Below, one piece after another: positions 16,327-24,788 of a DNA stretch of 56,989 nt. Below the pieces are notes generated by a model. That model did no database searches and had not been told where the DNA came from. It saw only the letters and a program-made list of their open reading frames with translations. Within the stretch, counting starts at the first letter, position 1, and each line of letters begins with the position of its first letter. Source of the DNA: Porticoccus sp041581635. Its GTDB lineage: Bacteria; Pseudomonadota; Gammaproteobacteria; Pseudomonadales; Porticoccaceae. Position numbers and translations under genes: made by a program. The DNA is taken from contig JBFICW010000015.1 in the NCBI GenBank assembly GCA_041581635.1, positions 1-56,989 on the forward strand, read 5' to 3'.

Positions 16327-16662
16327 ATGAGAATCACTCTTGTTAAGAAAATCAAACTTGATGGTAGTCTTTGCAATAAGTGCGAAGAGGTTCAGCAAAA
16401 GCTTGAGTCTACAGGCCAGATTGATTTGATTGATGAGGTTTTGATTGCAGATGAGAGAGATCCTTCATCGCCAGGTATGGAGCTCGCTTCACTCTATAAT
16501 GTGGAGCGAGCCCCCTTCTTTCTGGTGGAAGAAGAAGGCCAGGCACCAGAAATCCATACCGTTTATTTTAAGTTCGTAAAGGAGGTTCTGAATCAGAAGA
16601 CTCGTGAAGAAGACGAGCTCAAAGAGATCCTCAACGATAACCCAGACCTGGATTTTCTCTGA
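16327..16662 (+). CDS. Conserved thioredoxin-fold-like protein with CxxC, linked to cysH
   Basis: This 111-residue protein starts with a beta strand (MRITLVKKIKLDG) and a C16-N-K-C19 pair, followed by a helix and the segment ASLYNVERAPFFLVEEE. That segment has the Ala-Pro position expected of the cis-Pro loop of thioredoxin-like folds. The C-terminus is strongly acidic (TREEDELKEILNDNPDLDF). I know no characterised member, but a gene of this kind lies in the same place after cysH in Pseudomonas. Cotranscription with cysH suggests a redox or assembly role for the reductase, either electron donation or cluster handling. That role is inference. Confidence 0.75.
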   Translation: MRITLVKKIKLDGSLCNKCEEVQQKLESTGQIDLIDEVLIADERDPSSPGMELASLYNVERAPFFLVEEEGQAPEIHTVYFKFVKEVLNQKTREEDELKEILNDNPDLDFL

Positions 16663-16698
16663 ACCGAGATTAGTGTTACTCGAAGAAAACTTTTACCT

Positions 16699-17691
16699 TT
16701 AGTACTCCGGTAATGAAATTGTGCTGAAAAATCTCTCCAAATCATCTCTTGCATGAATTGAACAAGCTTCATCAACTCTATCTCGGGTTAAATGCGGAGC
16801 AAATAGTTCAATAAAGTCGTACATGTAGCTACGAAGGTAAGTACCCCTTCGGAAGCCAATACTGGTAATGCTTGGTTTAAACAAGTGCTTGGCTTCGAGA
16901 GCGATTAGATCGTTATCTTTCTCAGGATCGTAGGCCATATGTGCAACAATCCCAATTCCTAACCCGAGTCTCACATAAGTCTTAATGACATCAGCATCTG
17001 TGGCGGTGAACACAACCTTGGGTATCAAGCCTCTATCATTGAATGCTTCGTCTAGTTTAGACCTTCCTGTAAATCCAAATACATAGGTTACCAGTGGATA
17101 ATTCGCCACCTCCTCTAGTGTTAGTGAGGAATTTTGAGAAGACGATGCATAGATGGCCAAAGGATGGTTTTTGGGCACCAGAATACAGCGGTTCCAACGG
17201 TAGCAAGGCATCATCAACAAGTCATTGAATAATGACAATGCCTCTGTGGCGATAGCAAAATCTGCAGACCCATCGGCAGCTTGTTCTGATATCTGAATCG
17301 GTGTCCCTTGATGCATATGTAATGAGACGTCAGGGTACTTGTTAATAAAGGACTCAATCACGCTCGGTAGTGCATAGCGGGCCTGGGTATGGGTGGTTGC
17401 AATGGTAAGGCTGCCCTTCCTCGGGTTGTTATACTCCTGCGCCAGTTGTTTGATACTGTCCACCTGCCGAAGTATCGCGCCGGCTACCTCTAATATTTCC
17501 TCACCTGCAGTGGTTACACGCGTAAGGTGCTTACCACTACGAGAAAAAATTTCTACGCCAAGCTCATCTTCCAAAAGCCTAATTTGCTTGCTAATACCTG
17601 GTTGCGAGGTATACAGACTTTGGGCTGTAGCAGAAACATTTAACTCATGATGTGCTACTTCCCAGATATAACGAAGTTGTTGTAATTTCAT
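16699..17691 (-). CDS. cysB: LysR-family regulator CysB
   Basis: This 330-residue protein has a LysR winged helix-turn-helix at the N-terminus. The opening MKLQQLRYIWEVAHHELNVSATAQSLYTSQPGIS is almost diagnostic of CysB/Cbl. A periplasmic-binding-protein-like effector domain follows, including TTHTQARYALP. CysB activates sulfate-uptake and cysteine genes with N-acetylserine or O-acetylserine as inducer. It converges with the cysH unit and diverges from a TauE/SafE-type permease gene, which makes both candidate targets. The C-terminal tail (SIHARDDLERFFSTISLPEY) extends slightly beyond the E. coli protein. Confidence 0.94.
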   Translation of the reverse strand: MKLQQLRYIWEVAHHELNVSATAQSLYTSQPGISKQIRLLEDELGVEIFSRSGKHLTRVTTAGEEILEVAGAILRQVDSIKQLAQEYNNPRKGSLTIATTHTQARYALPSVIESFINKYPDVSLHMHQGTPIQISEQAADGSADFAIATEALSLFNDLLMMPCYRWNRCILVPKNHPLAIYASSSQNSSLTLEEVANYPLVTYVFGFTGRSKLDEAFNDRGLIPKVVFTATDADVIKTYVRLGLGIGIVAHMAYDPEKDNDLIALEAKHLFKPSITSIGFRRGTYLRSYMYDFIELFAPHLTRDRVDEACSIHARDDLERFFSTISLPEY

Positions 17692-17782
17692 TACTAGGCC
17701 TATCTAGACTTTGATGATCTAAAAATATAAAAAACTATTACTTTGAAGAATAGGTAGAAATTGCTAGAGTTGCCAGCCTTTG

Positions 17783-18595
17783 ATGCGTGCTCGGAAAAAT
17801 AACAAGTTGCTGGACTTTTTGCTGTACATTATTTCGGGAGCTTGTGTAGGCCTGGTTGTCGGTTTGACCGGTGTTGGTGGTGGCTCATTAATGACGCCTC
17901 TGCTTATCCTCTTCGGCATTCCTTATAACGTCGCTATTGGTACCGACCTCCTATATGCGGCAGCAACAAAATCCAGTGGCGTTATTGCTCATAACCGTCA
18001 GAAGAGTATCCAGTGGCGACTGGTGGGCTTTTTAGCTGCGGGTAGTATTCCTGCGTCGATCATTACGGCAATCTTACTAAATCAGGTCTTTACCCACGCC
18101 GATGAGTATCAGGAAATTCTGACTACCAGCTTGGGTGTCATGTTAATGATTACCGCCGGTGTCATTTTGTTTAAACGTTTTCTCCGTGATACGTCAGATC
18201 GGCCGCATGGTCCTATAGGCACTTTTTTTCAATTACATGCAACGCATGTGACATTTGTCGTCGGCATTTTTTTGGGCGTTTTCGTGACGCTCTCGTCTGT
18301 CGGTGCGGGTGCTTTTTGTGCGGCATTACTGATGACACTCTATCCTAGGCTTCCGGCGCTCCATGTAGTCGGTACGGACATTGCTCACGCTGTGCCACTC
18401 ACCCTTATTGCCGGTCTTAGTCATCTATTCTTTCTAGGTAACGTAGACTTTCTTCTACTGGCGAGTCTCTTGATTGGGTCATTGCCCGCGATTCAGTTGG
18501 GTACGAAACTGGCAGCACGCCTGCCCAGTCAAGTATTACAACCGATATTGGCTCTTTTGCTACTGGGTATGGGGCTAAAATTTACCGTATTTTAG
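17783..18595 (+). CDS. TauE/SafE-family membrane permease
   Basis: This 270-residue integral membrane protein has about eight hydrophobic segments and the family N-terminal motif VVGLTGVGGGSLMTPLLIL, repeated in degenerate form as FVTLSSVGAGAF in the second half. The family exports sulfite, sulfoacetate and related anions, or imports some sulfonates. The start is placed at the ATG 17783; a TTG directly before it is also open. Divergence from cysB across 91 bp suggests CysB control and a sulfur-oxyanion substrate. Substrate and direction are not shown by the sequence. Confidence 0.85.
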   Translation: MRARKNNKLLDFLLYIISGACVGLVVGLTGVGGGSLMTPLLILFGIPYNVAIGTDLLYAAATKSSGVIAHNRQKSIQWRLVGFLAAGSIPASIITAILLNQVFTHADEYQEILTTSLGVMLMITAGVILFKRFLRDTSDRPHGPIGTFFQLHATHVTFVVGIFLGVFVTLSSVGAGAFCAALLMTLYPRLPALHVVGTDIAHAVPLTLIAGLSHLFFLGNVDFLLLASLLIGSLPAIQLGTKLAARLPSQVLQPILALLLLGMGLKFTVF

Positions 18596-18641
18596 TTTTT
18601 GTATAACGCGTGACCAAGGCGCTAACCTGATCCCCTGCAGC

Positions 18642-19544
18642 TTAGAGTTCATTGGCTATACCATGTGGTACATGGCCTGTGGCCACATGATTCTTTGCCG
18701 AGTCACAATGGGTATGTTGATCATCAAAAAACACATCGGCACCATAGGATTTGAGAAACTCACCCTTATTCAAACCTCCAAGAAAAAGTGATTCGTCGAT
18801 GCGTATGTTCCAAGTGCGTAGGGTCCTGACCACTCTCTCGTGGGCCGGCGCGGAGCGAGCGGTGACCAAGGCTGTTCGGATAGGGCAAGTTTTTGGTGAG
18901 AATTCAGCCTGTAAACTGTGAAGGGCCTGAAGAAAGTGTTTGAATGGCCCCCCCGTCATAGGTTGCTTGGCGGAAGCTTTTTCATTTTCTGTAAAGGCTT
19001 CCAGGCCATTTTTCTTGTAAATTCTCTCTGATTCATCGGAGAACAGTACTGCATCGCCATCAAATGCAAAACGAAGTTCATCATCATCCCTATCCTTGGC
19101 ACCTGATGATATTAATGTGGCAGCAGCGACGCCATTCTCGAGTGCGCTTCTGACATCATCGGCGTTGGTTGAAAGAAATAGGTGGCAACCAAAGGCTGCA
19201 ACATAACGATAGGGGCTTTCACCTCCACAGAAGGCTGCACGGCTAATATTAAGATTATGGTGTTCTATTGAATTGAAGACCCGCAGGCCTGTATCTGCAG
19301 AGTTTCTAGATAGTAAAATCACCTCCACACGAGGTTCTCCACCTAATTTTTCATTAATACGAAGCAGCTTTTTGACTAGCGGGAAGGCCTCCCCAGGCAT
19401 TAATATCTCATCTTCGTGCTCGACTTGATATTGAGAGTACGATTCGAGGCCCTGTTCTTCATAGACGTGATGACTTTCATCCAGGTTAAATAACGCTCTG
19501 GATGAAATAGCAATAACCAGTTTTTCACCAAAGTTCTTTGGCAC
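18642..19544 (-). CDS. 5'-nucleotidase (cytosolic type, PF06189-like)
   Basis: This protein of about 300 residues resembles the bacterial relatives of cytosolic 5'-nucleotidase I. Recognisable parts are LVIAISSRALFNLDESHHVYEEQGLE near the N-terminus, EVILLSRNSADTGLRVFNSIEHH, and the HAD-like segment FAFDGDAVLFSDESERIYKKNGL. These enzymes hydrolyse nucleoside monophosphates to nucleosides. Two GTG codons, 19550 and 19544, could start translation; AAAGG at better spacing favours 19544. It lies downstream of the symporter gene on the same strand, 66 bp away, with no obvious functional link. Confidence 0.85.
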   Translation of the reverse strand: MPKNFGEKLVIAISSRALFNLDESHHVYEEQGLESYSQYQVEHEDEILMPGEAFPLVKKLLRINEKLGGEPRVEVILLSRNSADTGLRVFNSIEHHNLNISRAAFCGGESPYRYVAAFGCHLFLSTNADDVRSALENGVAAATLISSGAKDRDDDELRFAFDGDAVLFSDESERIYKKNGLEAFTENEKASAKQPMTGGPFKHFLQALHSLQAEFSPKTCPIRTALVTARSAPAHERVVRTLRTWNIRIDESLFLGGLNKGEFLKSYGADVFFDDQHTHCDSAKNHVATGHVPHGIANEL

Positions 19545-19616
19545 GATCACACCTTTAATATTTATCGGCTAATTTAAAAGAGTTATATTGTTATCGTTGC
19601 AGTATATAGTTTTGCC

Positions 19617-20960
19617 CTAATTGATATTAGAACCATCATTAAAAAAGTCCTTACTAAGTTTGAAAATAATGGGACTTAATAACAACAGTGCAACCAAGTT
19701 AGGAATGGCCATCAGTCCATTGAGCACGTCTGCGATACCCCAGACTTCACCCAATTCTCTCGTTGCTCCCAGGTAAATAGCGAATACCCATAATAAACGG
19801 AATGGCACAATGACTCTTATTCCCAGAAGGTATTCTGCACAGCGTTCACCGTAATAACTCCAGCCGAGTATCGTTGTAAAGGCAAACAGGGATAGGCATA
19901 CAGAGACAATCTTATCTCCATGGGGTAACACAGTATTAAATGCCAGCGTCGTTAGAGCTGCTCCCTCCTCCCCACTAGTCCAAGCATTAGTGGTAATCAG
20001 AACGAGTCCTGTCATGGTGCATATGACCAAGGTATCAATAAAAGTACCGAGCATCGCAATGGTACCCTGCCGGATTGGACTGTCGGTTTCTGCTGCAGCG
20101 TGAGCTATAGGGGCACTACCGAGGCCGGCCTCATTCGAGAACACACCGCGGGCAACCCCCATTCTAAGCGCCAACATAATCGACGCTCCAGCAAATCCTC
20201 CACCGGCAGCTACCGGTGAAAATGCGCTTTTCACTACGAGTATGAGGGCTGCCGGAATAGATGCCATATTTATCAGCAAAATGATCAACGTGGCGATCAA
20301 GTATAAGCCTGCCATTAGCGGTACCAATTTACCCGCAACACTGGCAATTCGTTGGATACCACCCAGAAGTACCAGTCCGACCAGTACCATCATCAATATG
20401 CCGCTAACCTGTTCTGGGACCGAAAAACTTGCATTAAGGGCATCGGCCACAGAGTTTGCTTGCACTGTATTACCAATACCAAAACCCGCTAGAGTACCAA
20501 ACAAGGCAAACAGTACGCCGAGCCATGCCCAATTTTTACCGAGGCCATTGCGTATATAATACATGGGGCCACCGACTTTTTTTCCACGCTCATCAGTCTC
20601 TCTGTACTCAACCGCCAAGACCGCTTCACCATACTTAGTTGCCATACCAACCAACGCAGTACACCACATCCAAAATAGTGCACCAGGGCCACCGATACTT
20701 ACTGCTGTAGCAACACCAACGATATTTCCGGTGCCAACAGTGGCAGAAAGTGAGGTCATTAGGGCATTAAAAGGGCTGATATCACCATCACCTGTTCCTT
20801 TGCGGCCACCCAACAGCTGACGAAACCCATAGCCTATTTTTCGAATAGGCATTCCTGCTAGACCAATGCTGAGATAGAGGCCGGTTCCCAGAATGAGCGA
20901 CAGCATCACAGGCCCCCAGACCAGACCATTAATTGCGCTAATTACTTCCTGTAGTGCCAT
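19617..20960 (-). CDS. AGCS-family sodium:alanine/glycine symporter
   Basis: This 447-residue membrane protein has about ten hydrophobic helices. The family signature includes GGPMYYIRNGLG, FGIGNTVQANSVADAL and GVARGVFSNEAGLGSAPIAHAAA. The family imports neutral amino acids (alanine, glycine, sometimes D-alanine or serine) with Na+. Length is typical. It follows the D-cysteine desulfhydrase-like gene by 29 bp, so the two are probably one operon and may import and then degrade the same amino acid. A marine or salt-adapted lifestyle would fit Na+ coupling, but the substrate is not shown. Confidence 0.93.
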   Translation of the reverse strand: MALQEVISAINGLVWGPVMLSLILGTGLYLSIGLAGMPIRKIGYGFRQLLGGRKGTGDGDISPFNALMTSLSATVGTGNIVGVATAVSIGGPGALFWMWCTALVGMATKYGEAVLAVEYRETDERGKKVGGPMYYIRNGLGKNWAWLGVLFALFGTLAGFGIGNTVQANSVADALNASFSVPEQVSGILMMVLVGLVLLGGIQRIASVAGKLVPLMAGLYLIATLIILLINMASIPAALILVVKSAFSPVAAGGGFAGASIMLALRMGVARGVFSNEAGLGSAPIAHAAAETDSPIRQGTIAMLGTFIDTLVICTMTGLVLITTNAWTSGEEGAALTTLAFNTVLPHGDKIVSVCLSLFAFTTILGWSYYGERCAEYLLGIRVIVPFRLLWVFAIYLGATRELGEVWGIADVLNGLMAIPNLVALLLLSPIIFKLSKDFFNDGSNIN

Positions 20961-20989
20961 AGGGGTTCCCGATTGTAATTTTACTGTGT

Positions 20990-21979
20990 TTAACTGAGGC
21001 CTAGTTGGTCGCGTTGAGCAAATAGACCGAACAGCCCGCCAGTATGAATAAAGACTAGATCACTGCATTGACTGAATTGCCCCGCTTTTATTTCTTGTAT
21101 CAATCCATGAAAGGCTTTGCCGCTATAGACTGGGTCAAGAATTAAGCCTTCCAGTGCAGAGAGATGACGGATGGTAGAGAAGATTTCGGGCGTAGCTTTG
21201 GCGTAGCCTGGGCCGATATGCTGATCGTTCACATGTATCTCAATATTTTCAATATCTAGTGAGGACGAACTACATATCTTCCAACCTCTCATATCCTCAC
21301 GTACTTTACGAAGAAAATAGTTTTTGTCATCACAAACGGCTATGCCAAGCACGGGTGACTCTAGCTGGTATAAATGAGATCCAATGGTTAAGCCAGCCTG
21401 CGTGCCTCCCGAACCTGTGGCGCAGACGATGGCTGAGGGGGAAATTTTCAGGTTGATAAAATCATCCGATAATTCTCGGGCACAATTTATGTAACCCCAG
21501 GCTCCCATTCCATTGCTGGCACCTGTGGGGATAGAAAAAGGGTGGTGCCCCAGGCACTGATAATATTTGTGCCAGTGCTCGAACAGTTGATCAAGAAGCT
21601 GGTATTCGCTTAGAGGGTAGTAGCTGACATTAGCGCCCGACAAGCGATCTAGCAGGAGGTTTCCGTCAAGGCTGGTTGGTTTGGCACCCCTTAGAATAAG
21701 GTGAACCTTTAGGCCGAGTTGAGCACCCAGAATGGCTGTTGCCCTGCAATGATTAGATTGAATCCCGCCACAGGTAATAATTGTATTCGCACCTTCGGAG
21801 AGTGCTTGGGCTAAAACAAATTCAAGTTTTCTGACCTTGTTGCCGCTAATAGCACAACCTGTCATATCATCGCGTTTTACCCAGATACGTGGGCCACCTA
21901 ATTCCTCAGAAATACGATCAAGCGGCTGCAGCGGTGTAGGTGTTTGTGCCAGATTTAGTTTCTGAGGAAAGTTAATCAT
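20990..21979 (-). CDS. PLP-dependent D-cysteine desulfhydrase / ACC deaminase family enzyme
   Basis: This protein of about 329 residues is a fold-type II PLP enzyme. The start is placed at the ATG 21979 (MINFPQKLNLAQTPTPLQPL); a TTG at 21991 is an alternative. The PLP-lysine motif is GNKVRKLEF, the substrate loop is CGGIQSNHCRATA, and ATGSGGTQAGL is the phosphate-binding loop. Family members convert D-cysteine to pyruvate, ammonia and sulfide, or deaminate 1-aminocyclopropane-1-carboxylate; the two cannot be separated by eye. It is cotranscribed with an alanine-type symporter, and cysteine-synthesis genes are a few kilobases away. Confidence 0.85.
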   Translation of the reverse strand: MINFPQKLNLAQTPTPLQPLDRISEELGGPRIWVKRDDMTGCAISGNKVRKLEFVLAQALSEGANTIITCGGIQSNHCRATAILGAQLGLKVHLILRGAKPTSLDGNLLLDRLSGANVSYYPLSEYQLLDQLFEHWHKYYQCLGHHPFSIPTGASNGMGAWGYINCARELSDDFINLKISPSAIVCATGSGGTQAGLTIGSHLYQLESPVLGIAVCDDKNYFLRKVREDMRGWKICSSSSLDIENIEIHVNDQHIGPGYAKATPEIFSTIRHLSALEGLILDPVYSGKAFHGLIQEIKAGQFSQCSDLVFIHTGGLFGLFAQRDQLGLS

Positions 21980-22031
21980 ACGTTCAAACAACCCCCGAAC
22001 AATGTCCCTAGGAATAACCCTTGGATAAAAT

Positions 22032-22051
22032 AAGGCCGCTAGCGCGGCCTT
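22032..22051 (-). terminator. Terminator of yajC
   Basis: The stem AAGGCCGC / GCGGCCTT has a 4-nt loop and on the minus strand is followed by TTTTAT. It lies just after the yajC stop, 41 bp before the start of the next gene's leader. Confidence 0.75.
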
Positions 22052-22057
22052 GGTCGG

Positions 22058-22393
22058 TCATACTTGCTTAATAGTTCCCTTCGGTAGTACCGCATGTACT
22101 GCAGAGCGTTGAAACTTCAGTTCCACGTTGTTAGCGACCTCAATGACCAGATAATCATCGTCTAGCTTGGTGATTTTTCCGAGTAAGCCACTGTTCATAA
22201 CAATTTCGTCACCTTTCCCTAAGGAGCCAGTGAGTTCTTTATGTTCTTTCTGACGCTTTCTCTGGGGACGGATAATCAGAAAGTACATAAACAAGAAAAG
22301 ACCACCAAACATCAGCAGTGTATACAGTGGGTTGGGTTCAGAAGCAGCAGGTGCAGCAGCAGCCATTACTACTTGGGACAGATCTAGAGACAT
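22058..22393 (-). CDS. yajC: Sec translocon accessory subunit YajC
   Basis: This 111-residue inner-membrane protein has one transmembrane helix (about residues 25-43, TLLMFGGLFLFMYFLIIRP). It is followed by the family motif RPQRKRQKEHKEL and a beta-rich domain with GDEIVMNSGLLGKI. YajC associates with SecDF and the YidC/SecYEG machinery. In most gammaproteobacteria it lies in tgt-yajC-secD-secF; here its neighbours are bcp and a PLP enzyme, and its own terminator follows. An N-terminal Ala-rich stretch precedes the helix. Confidence 0.93.
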   Translation of the reverse strand: MSLDLSQVVMAAAAPAASEPNPLYTLLMFGGLFLFMYFLIIRPQRKRQKEHKELTGSLGKGDEIVMNSGLLGKITKLDDDYLVIEVANNVELKFQRSAVHAVLPKGTIKQV

Positions 22394-22483
22394 TCAACTT
22401 CCTCAATTTTTGATGGATATAAAGATTAATCACGGGACAGACGCGACTTTAGCGTGTTACCCCGGGATACTCAAACCTGACAT

Positions 22484-22960
22484 TCAATTGAGGTTGGCTT
22501 TTATCCATTCCTGCACATCGTCATGGTGAGTTTTGGTCTTAACCTTGTTCATAACGAGAGCAATTTCCCCCGCTTTATTGATAACGAATGTTGTTCTTAA
22601 GACGCCCATGAATTCTCGGCCCATAAATTTCTTTAGATCCCAACAGCCATAGGCTTCTGTCACGGCATGGTCTTCGTCAGACAATAGATCAAAATTCAGT
22701 GCTTGTTTTTCCTCAAAGCGTGCAAGCCGCGGATAAGGATCTGGGCTGACCCCGAGAACAACCGTGTCCAAGGCCTCAAATTCAGCTTTGCTGTCTCGTA
22801 TTCCACAGGCTTGAACCATGCAGCCAGGTGTCATTGCTTTCGGGTAAAAATAGAGTACAACGTTTTTGTTGCCCTTATAGTCTGCTAGAGAAACGTCTTC
22901 GCCTCTTTGATTTTTCAAGCAAAATGCCGGTGCCATTTGGCCTACGTCTGGAAAAGCCAT
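22484..22960 (-). CDS. bcp: Peroxiredoxin, BCP/PrxQ type
   Basis: This 158-residue thiol peroxidase reduces hydrogen peroxide and organic peroxides using thioredoxin. The peroxidatic Cys47 lies in MTPGCMVQAC and the resolving Cys52 is five residues later, the arrangement of the alpha-2-linked BCP/PrxQ group. FYPKAMTPGC and TTFVINKAGEI are typical. The helix after the active site is slightly unusual (QACGIRD rather than the common EAxxFRD). Upstream and downstream genes lie on the same strand with short gaps. Confidence 0.92.
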   Translation of the reverse strand: MAFPDVGQMAPAFCLKNQRGEDVSLADYKGNKNVVLYFYPKAMTPGCMVQACGIRDSKAEFEALDTVVLGVSPDPYPRLARFEEKQALNFDLLSDEDHAVTEAYGCWDLKKFMGREFMGVLRTTFVINKAGEIALVMNKVKTKTHHDDVQEWIKANLN

Positions 22961-23006
22961 TCAAGGTCTCCTTATTCAGGTGTATTTTGGGATGATAGGC
23001 ACTGTA

Positions 23007-23519
23007 TCAAAAACTGACGTGATGAAAAGAACTGTGGTGGAATATCCGTAAATTAAGCTGATTTTTCAAAGCATGCGCCAGTATGAAGCGATCAGAGCGG
23101 TTGAGAAAGCCGCCCAAATGACAACAGTGCCCCTCTGCCACCATATCAATATCGGGTGAACTCATCGGTTTGTCCTGATCCTCAACTAGAATTTTTACGG
23201 ATTGTTCGGGGAAGATAAAACAGCTTTCAATATCATTATGGCCTCGCTGGAGAAGAATTCGACCCTCCTGGAGGGTTATCACTTCCTTATAATTTAACTT
23301 CTTAAGTGTCAGGTAAAGGCCCGCTGAAAGCGCCAACACTTGAATTATGGCAAAAGGGAGTACTACCCAGCCCCCCAGAAGCGCAATTGGTACAGTAATA
23401 AGGCTAATAATCAGCGAAACAGCGAGAACTACCCATAGGTTACCCTCATAGCTCATAGACTGGTTCGGGGTTAGCACCACCTGCGTTACGTGGTTCTTTT
23501 GAGTAGTAACTTTGACCAT
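23007..23519 (-). CDS. DUF2244 integral membrane protein
   Basis: This 170-residue protein has two adjacent hydrophobic helices (about residues 28-48 and 52-70), followed by a beta-rich cytosolic region. The pattern (N-terminal LTPNQSMSY, helical hairpin, then KILVED...HCCHLGGFLNRSDRFILAHALKNQL) fits the DUF2244 family, whose function is unknown. The C-terminal tail is rich in His and Phe (FHHSSFHHVSF). It lies between bcp and mdh on the same strand, behind the mdh terminator. Confidence 0.8.
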   Translation of the reverse strand: MVKVTTQKNHVTQVVLTPNQSMSYEGNLWVVLAVSLIISLITVPIALLGGWVVLPFAIIQVLALSAGLYLTLKKLNYKEVITLQEGRILLQRGHNDIESCFIFPEQSVKILVEDQDKPMSSPDIDMVAEGHCCHLGGFLNRSDRFILAHALKNQLNLRIFHHSSFHHVSF

Positions 23520-23607
23520 TTGACGCCCCTCACTGTTGAGTTTAGAACATCTGACGGGTTATGTGTTTGCATCGGGAGTGGTGCTAATTGGTTTAATAAG
23601 ACCAATA

Positions 23608-23635
23608 AAAAAGGCGCCCTTGAGGGCGCCTTTTT
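23608..23635 (-). terminator. Terminator downstream of mdh
   Basis: A long, perfectly symmetrical hairpin, AAAAAGGCGCCCT with AGGGCGCCTTTTT around a 2-nt centre, lies after the mdh stop. It has T-runs on both strands. A second small inverted repeat (ATTGGT / ACCAAT, 23587-23606) follows. Confidence 0.85.
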
Positions 23636-23661
23636 AGAAGAGCTGTACGCTTGCCAATACT

Positions 23662-24642
23662 TTAAGGCAACAAGTGTTGAACTGCGTCGCGTTCTTCGGT
23701 CAATTCCTGCTCAGTAGCAGCCAGTTTGCCGCGAGAGAATTCATTGATTTCCAAGCCTTGTACAATTTCCCAGTCGCCGTTTTTGCAAACACAAGGGAAC
23801 GAGTAGATCAAAGCTTCAGCAATACCATAGCTACCATCGCTGTAGACGCCCATGCTGACCCAGTCACCTTCTGGTGTACCAAGAGCCCAATCATGCATGT
23901 GATCAATGGCCGCATTAGCAGCAGATGCTGCTGAAGAAGCTCCGCGTGCCTTAATAATTGCTGCACCGCGCTGTTGAACCGTGGGGATAAACTCTTCTTC
24001 ATACCAAGCTTGGTCAACCAAGTTAATCGCAGTTTCACCAGCAACTTTAGGATGATGAAGATCTGGGAACTGAGTTGCGGAGTGGTTACCCCAAACCAGC
24101 ATATTAGTGACATCGTTAACAGTCTTGCCAGTCTTTTGTGCTAGTTGAGTCATGGCACGGTTGTGATCCAGACGCATCATTGCAGTGAACTGACGTGGGT
24201 TGATATCTGGAGCATTGCGTTGAGCGATAAGAGCATTGGTGTTGGCAGGGTTGCCTACAACCAATACTTTAATATCTTTGGAGGCATTATCGTTAATTGC
24301 TTTACCTTGCGCAGAGAAGATAGCCGCATTAGCTTCAAGCAGATCTTTACGCTCCATACCTGGTCCACGTGGGCGTGCACCGACCAATAACGCATAATTT
24401 GCATCTTTAAATGCCACGTTGGGATCATCGGTACAAACCATACCGGCTAATAGAGGGAAAGCGCAGTCATCCAACTCCATGGCAACACCATTCAGTGCTT
24501 CCAGAGCGGGAGTGATTTCTAACATTTGTAAAATGACGGGCTGATCTTCACCCAGCATTTGGCCAGAGGCAATGCGGAACAGTAAAGAATAGCTAATTTG
24601 GCCGGCCGCTCCGGTGACAGCTACACGAACAGGTGCTTTCAC
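23662..24642 (-). CDS. mdh: Malate dehydrogenase (NAD-dependent)
   Basis: This 326-residue LDH/MDH-family enzyme interconverts malate and oxaloacetate. I place the start at a GTG at 24642, preceded by TTGGAGAAA, because the conserved N-terminus KAPVRVAVTGAAGQISYSLL begins there. The longer in-frame extension to 24684 adds 14 residues with no family support. The dinucleotide-binding motif is GAAGQI; substrate-binding arginines are in GARPRGPGMERKDLL, and the catalytic His is in WGNHS. It is the cytosolic-like type of about 327 residues seen in many proteobacteria. It is separate from the TCA operon at 44-56 kb and has its own terminator. Confidence 0.96.
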   Translation of the reverse strand: MKAPVRVAVTGAAGQISYSLLFRIASGQMLGEDQPVILQMLEITPALEALNGVAMELDDCAFPLLAGMVCTDDPNVAFKDANYALLVGARPRGPGMERKDLLEANAAIFSAQGKAINDNASKDIKVLVVGNPANTNALIAQRNAPDINPRQFTAMMRLDHNRAMTQLAQKTGKTVNDVTNMLVWGNHSATQFPDLHHPKVAGETAINLVDQAWYEEEFIPTVQQRGAAIIKARGASSAASAANAAIDHMHDWALGTPEGDWVSMGVYSDGSYGIAEALIYSFPCVCKNGDWEIVQGLEINEFSRGKLAATEQELTEERDAVQHLLP

Positions 24643-24788
24643 GATATTTCTCCAAGACAAGTTGATAACTAGAATGGTCGGCAATTATAAGCAAATTGCA
24701 CAAAATATCACTCATCCGTAAGTATTATTTATATACACCGGATGAATACCCGGTTTTGTGAGCAGCCATCTTAATTCTTGAGTGGGCA

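Noticed and set aside
20961..20989. Glycine or other riboswitch before the amino-acid symporter
   Set aside because: Only 29 bp separate it from the upstream gene, too short for such an element.
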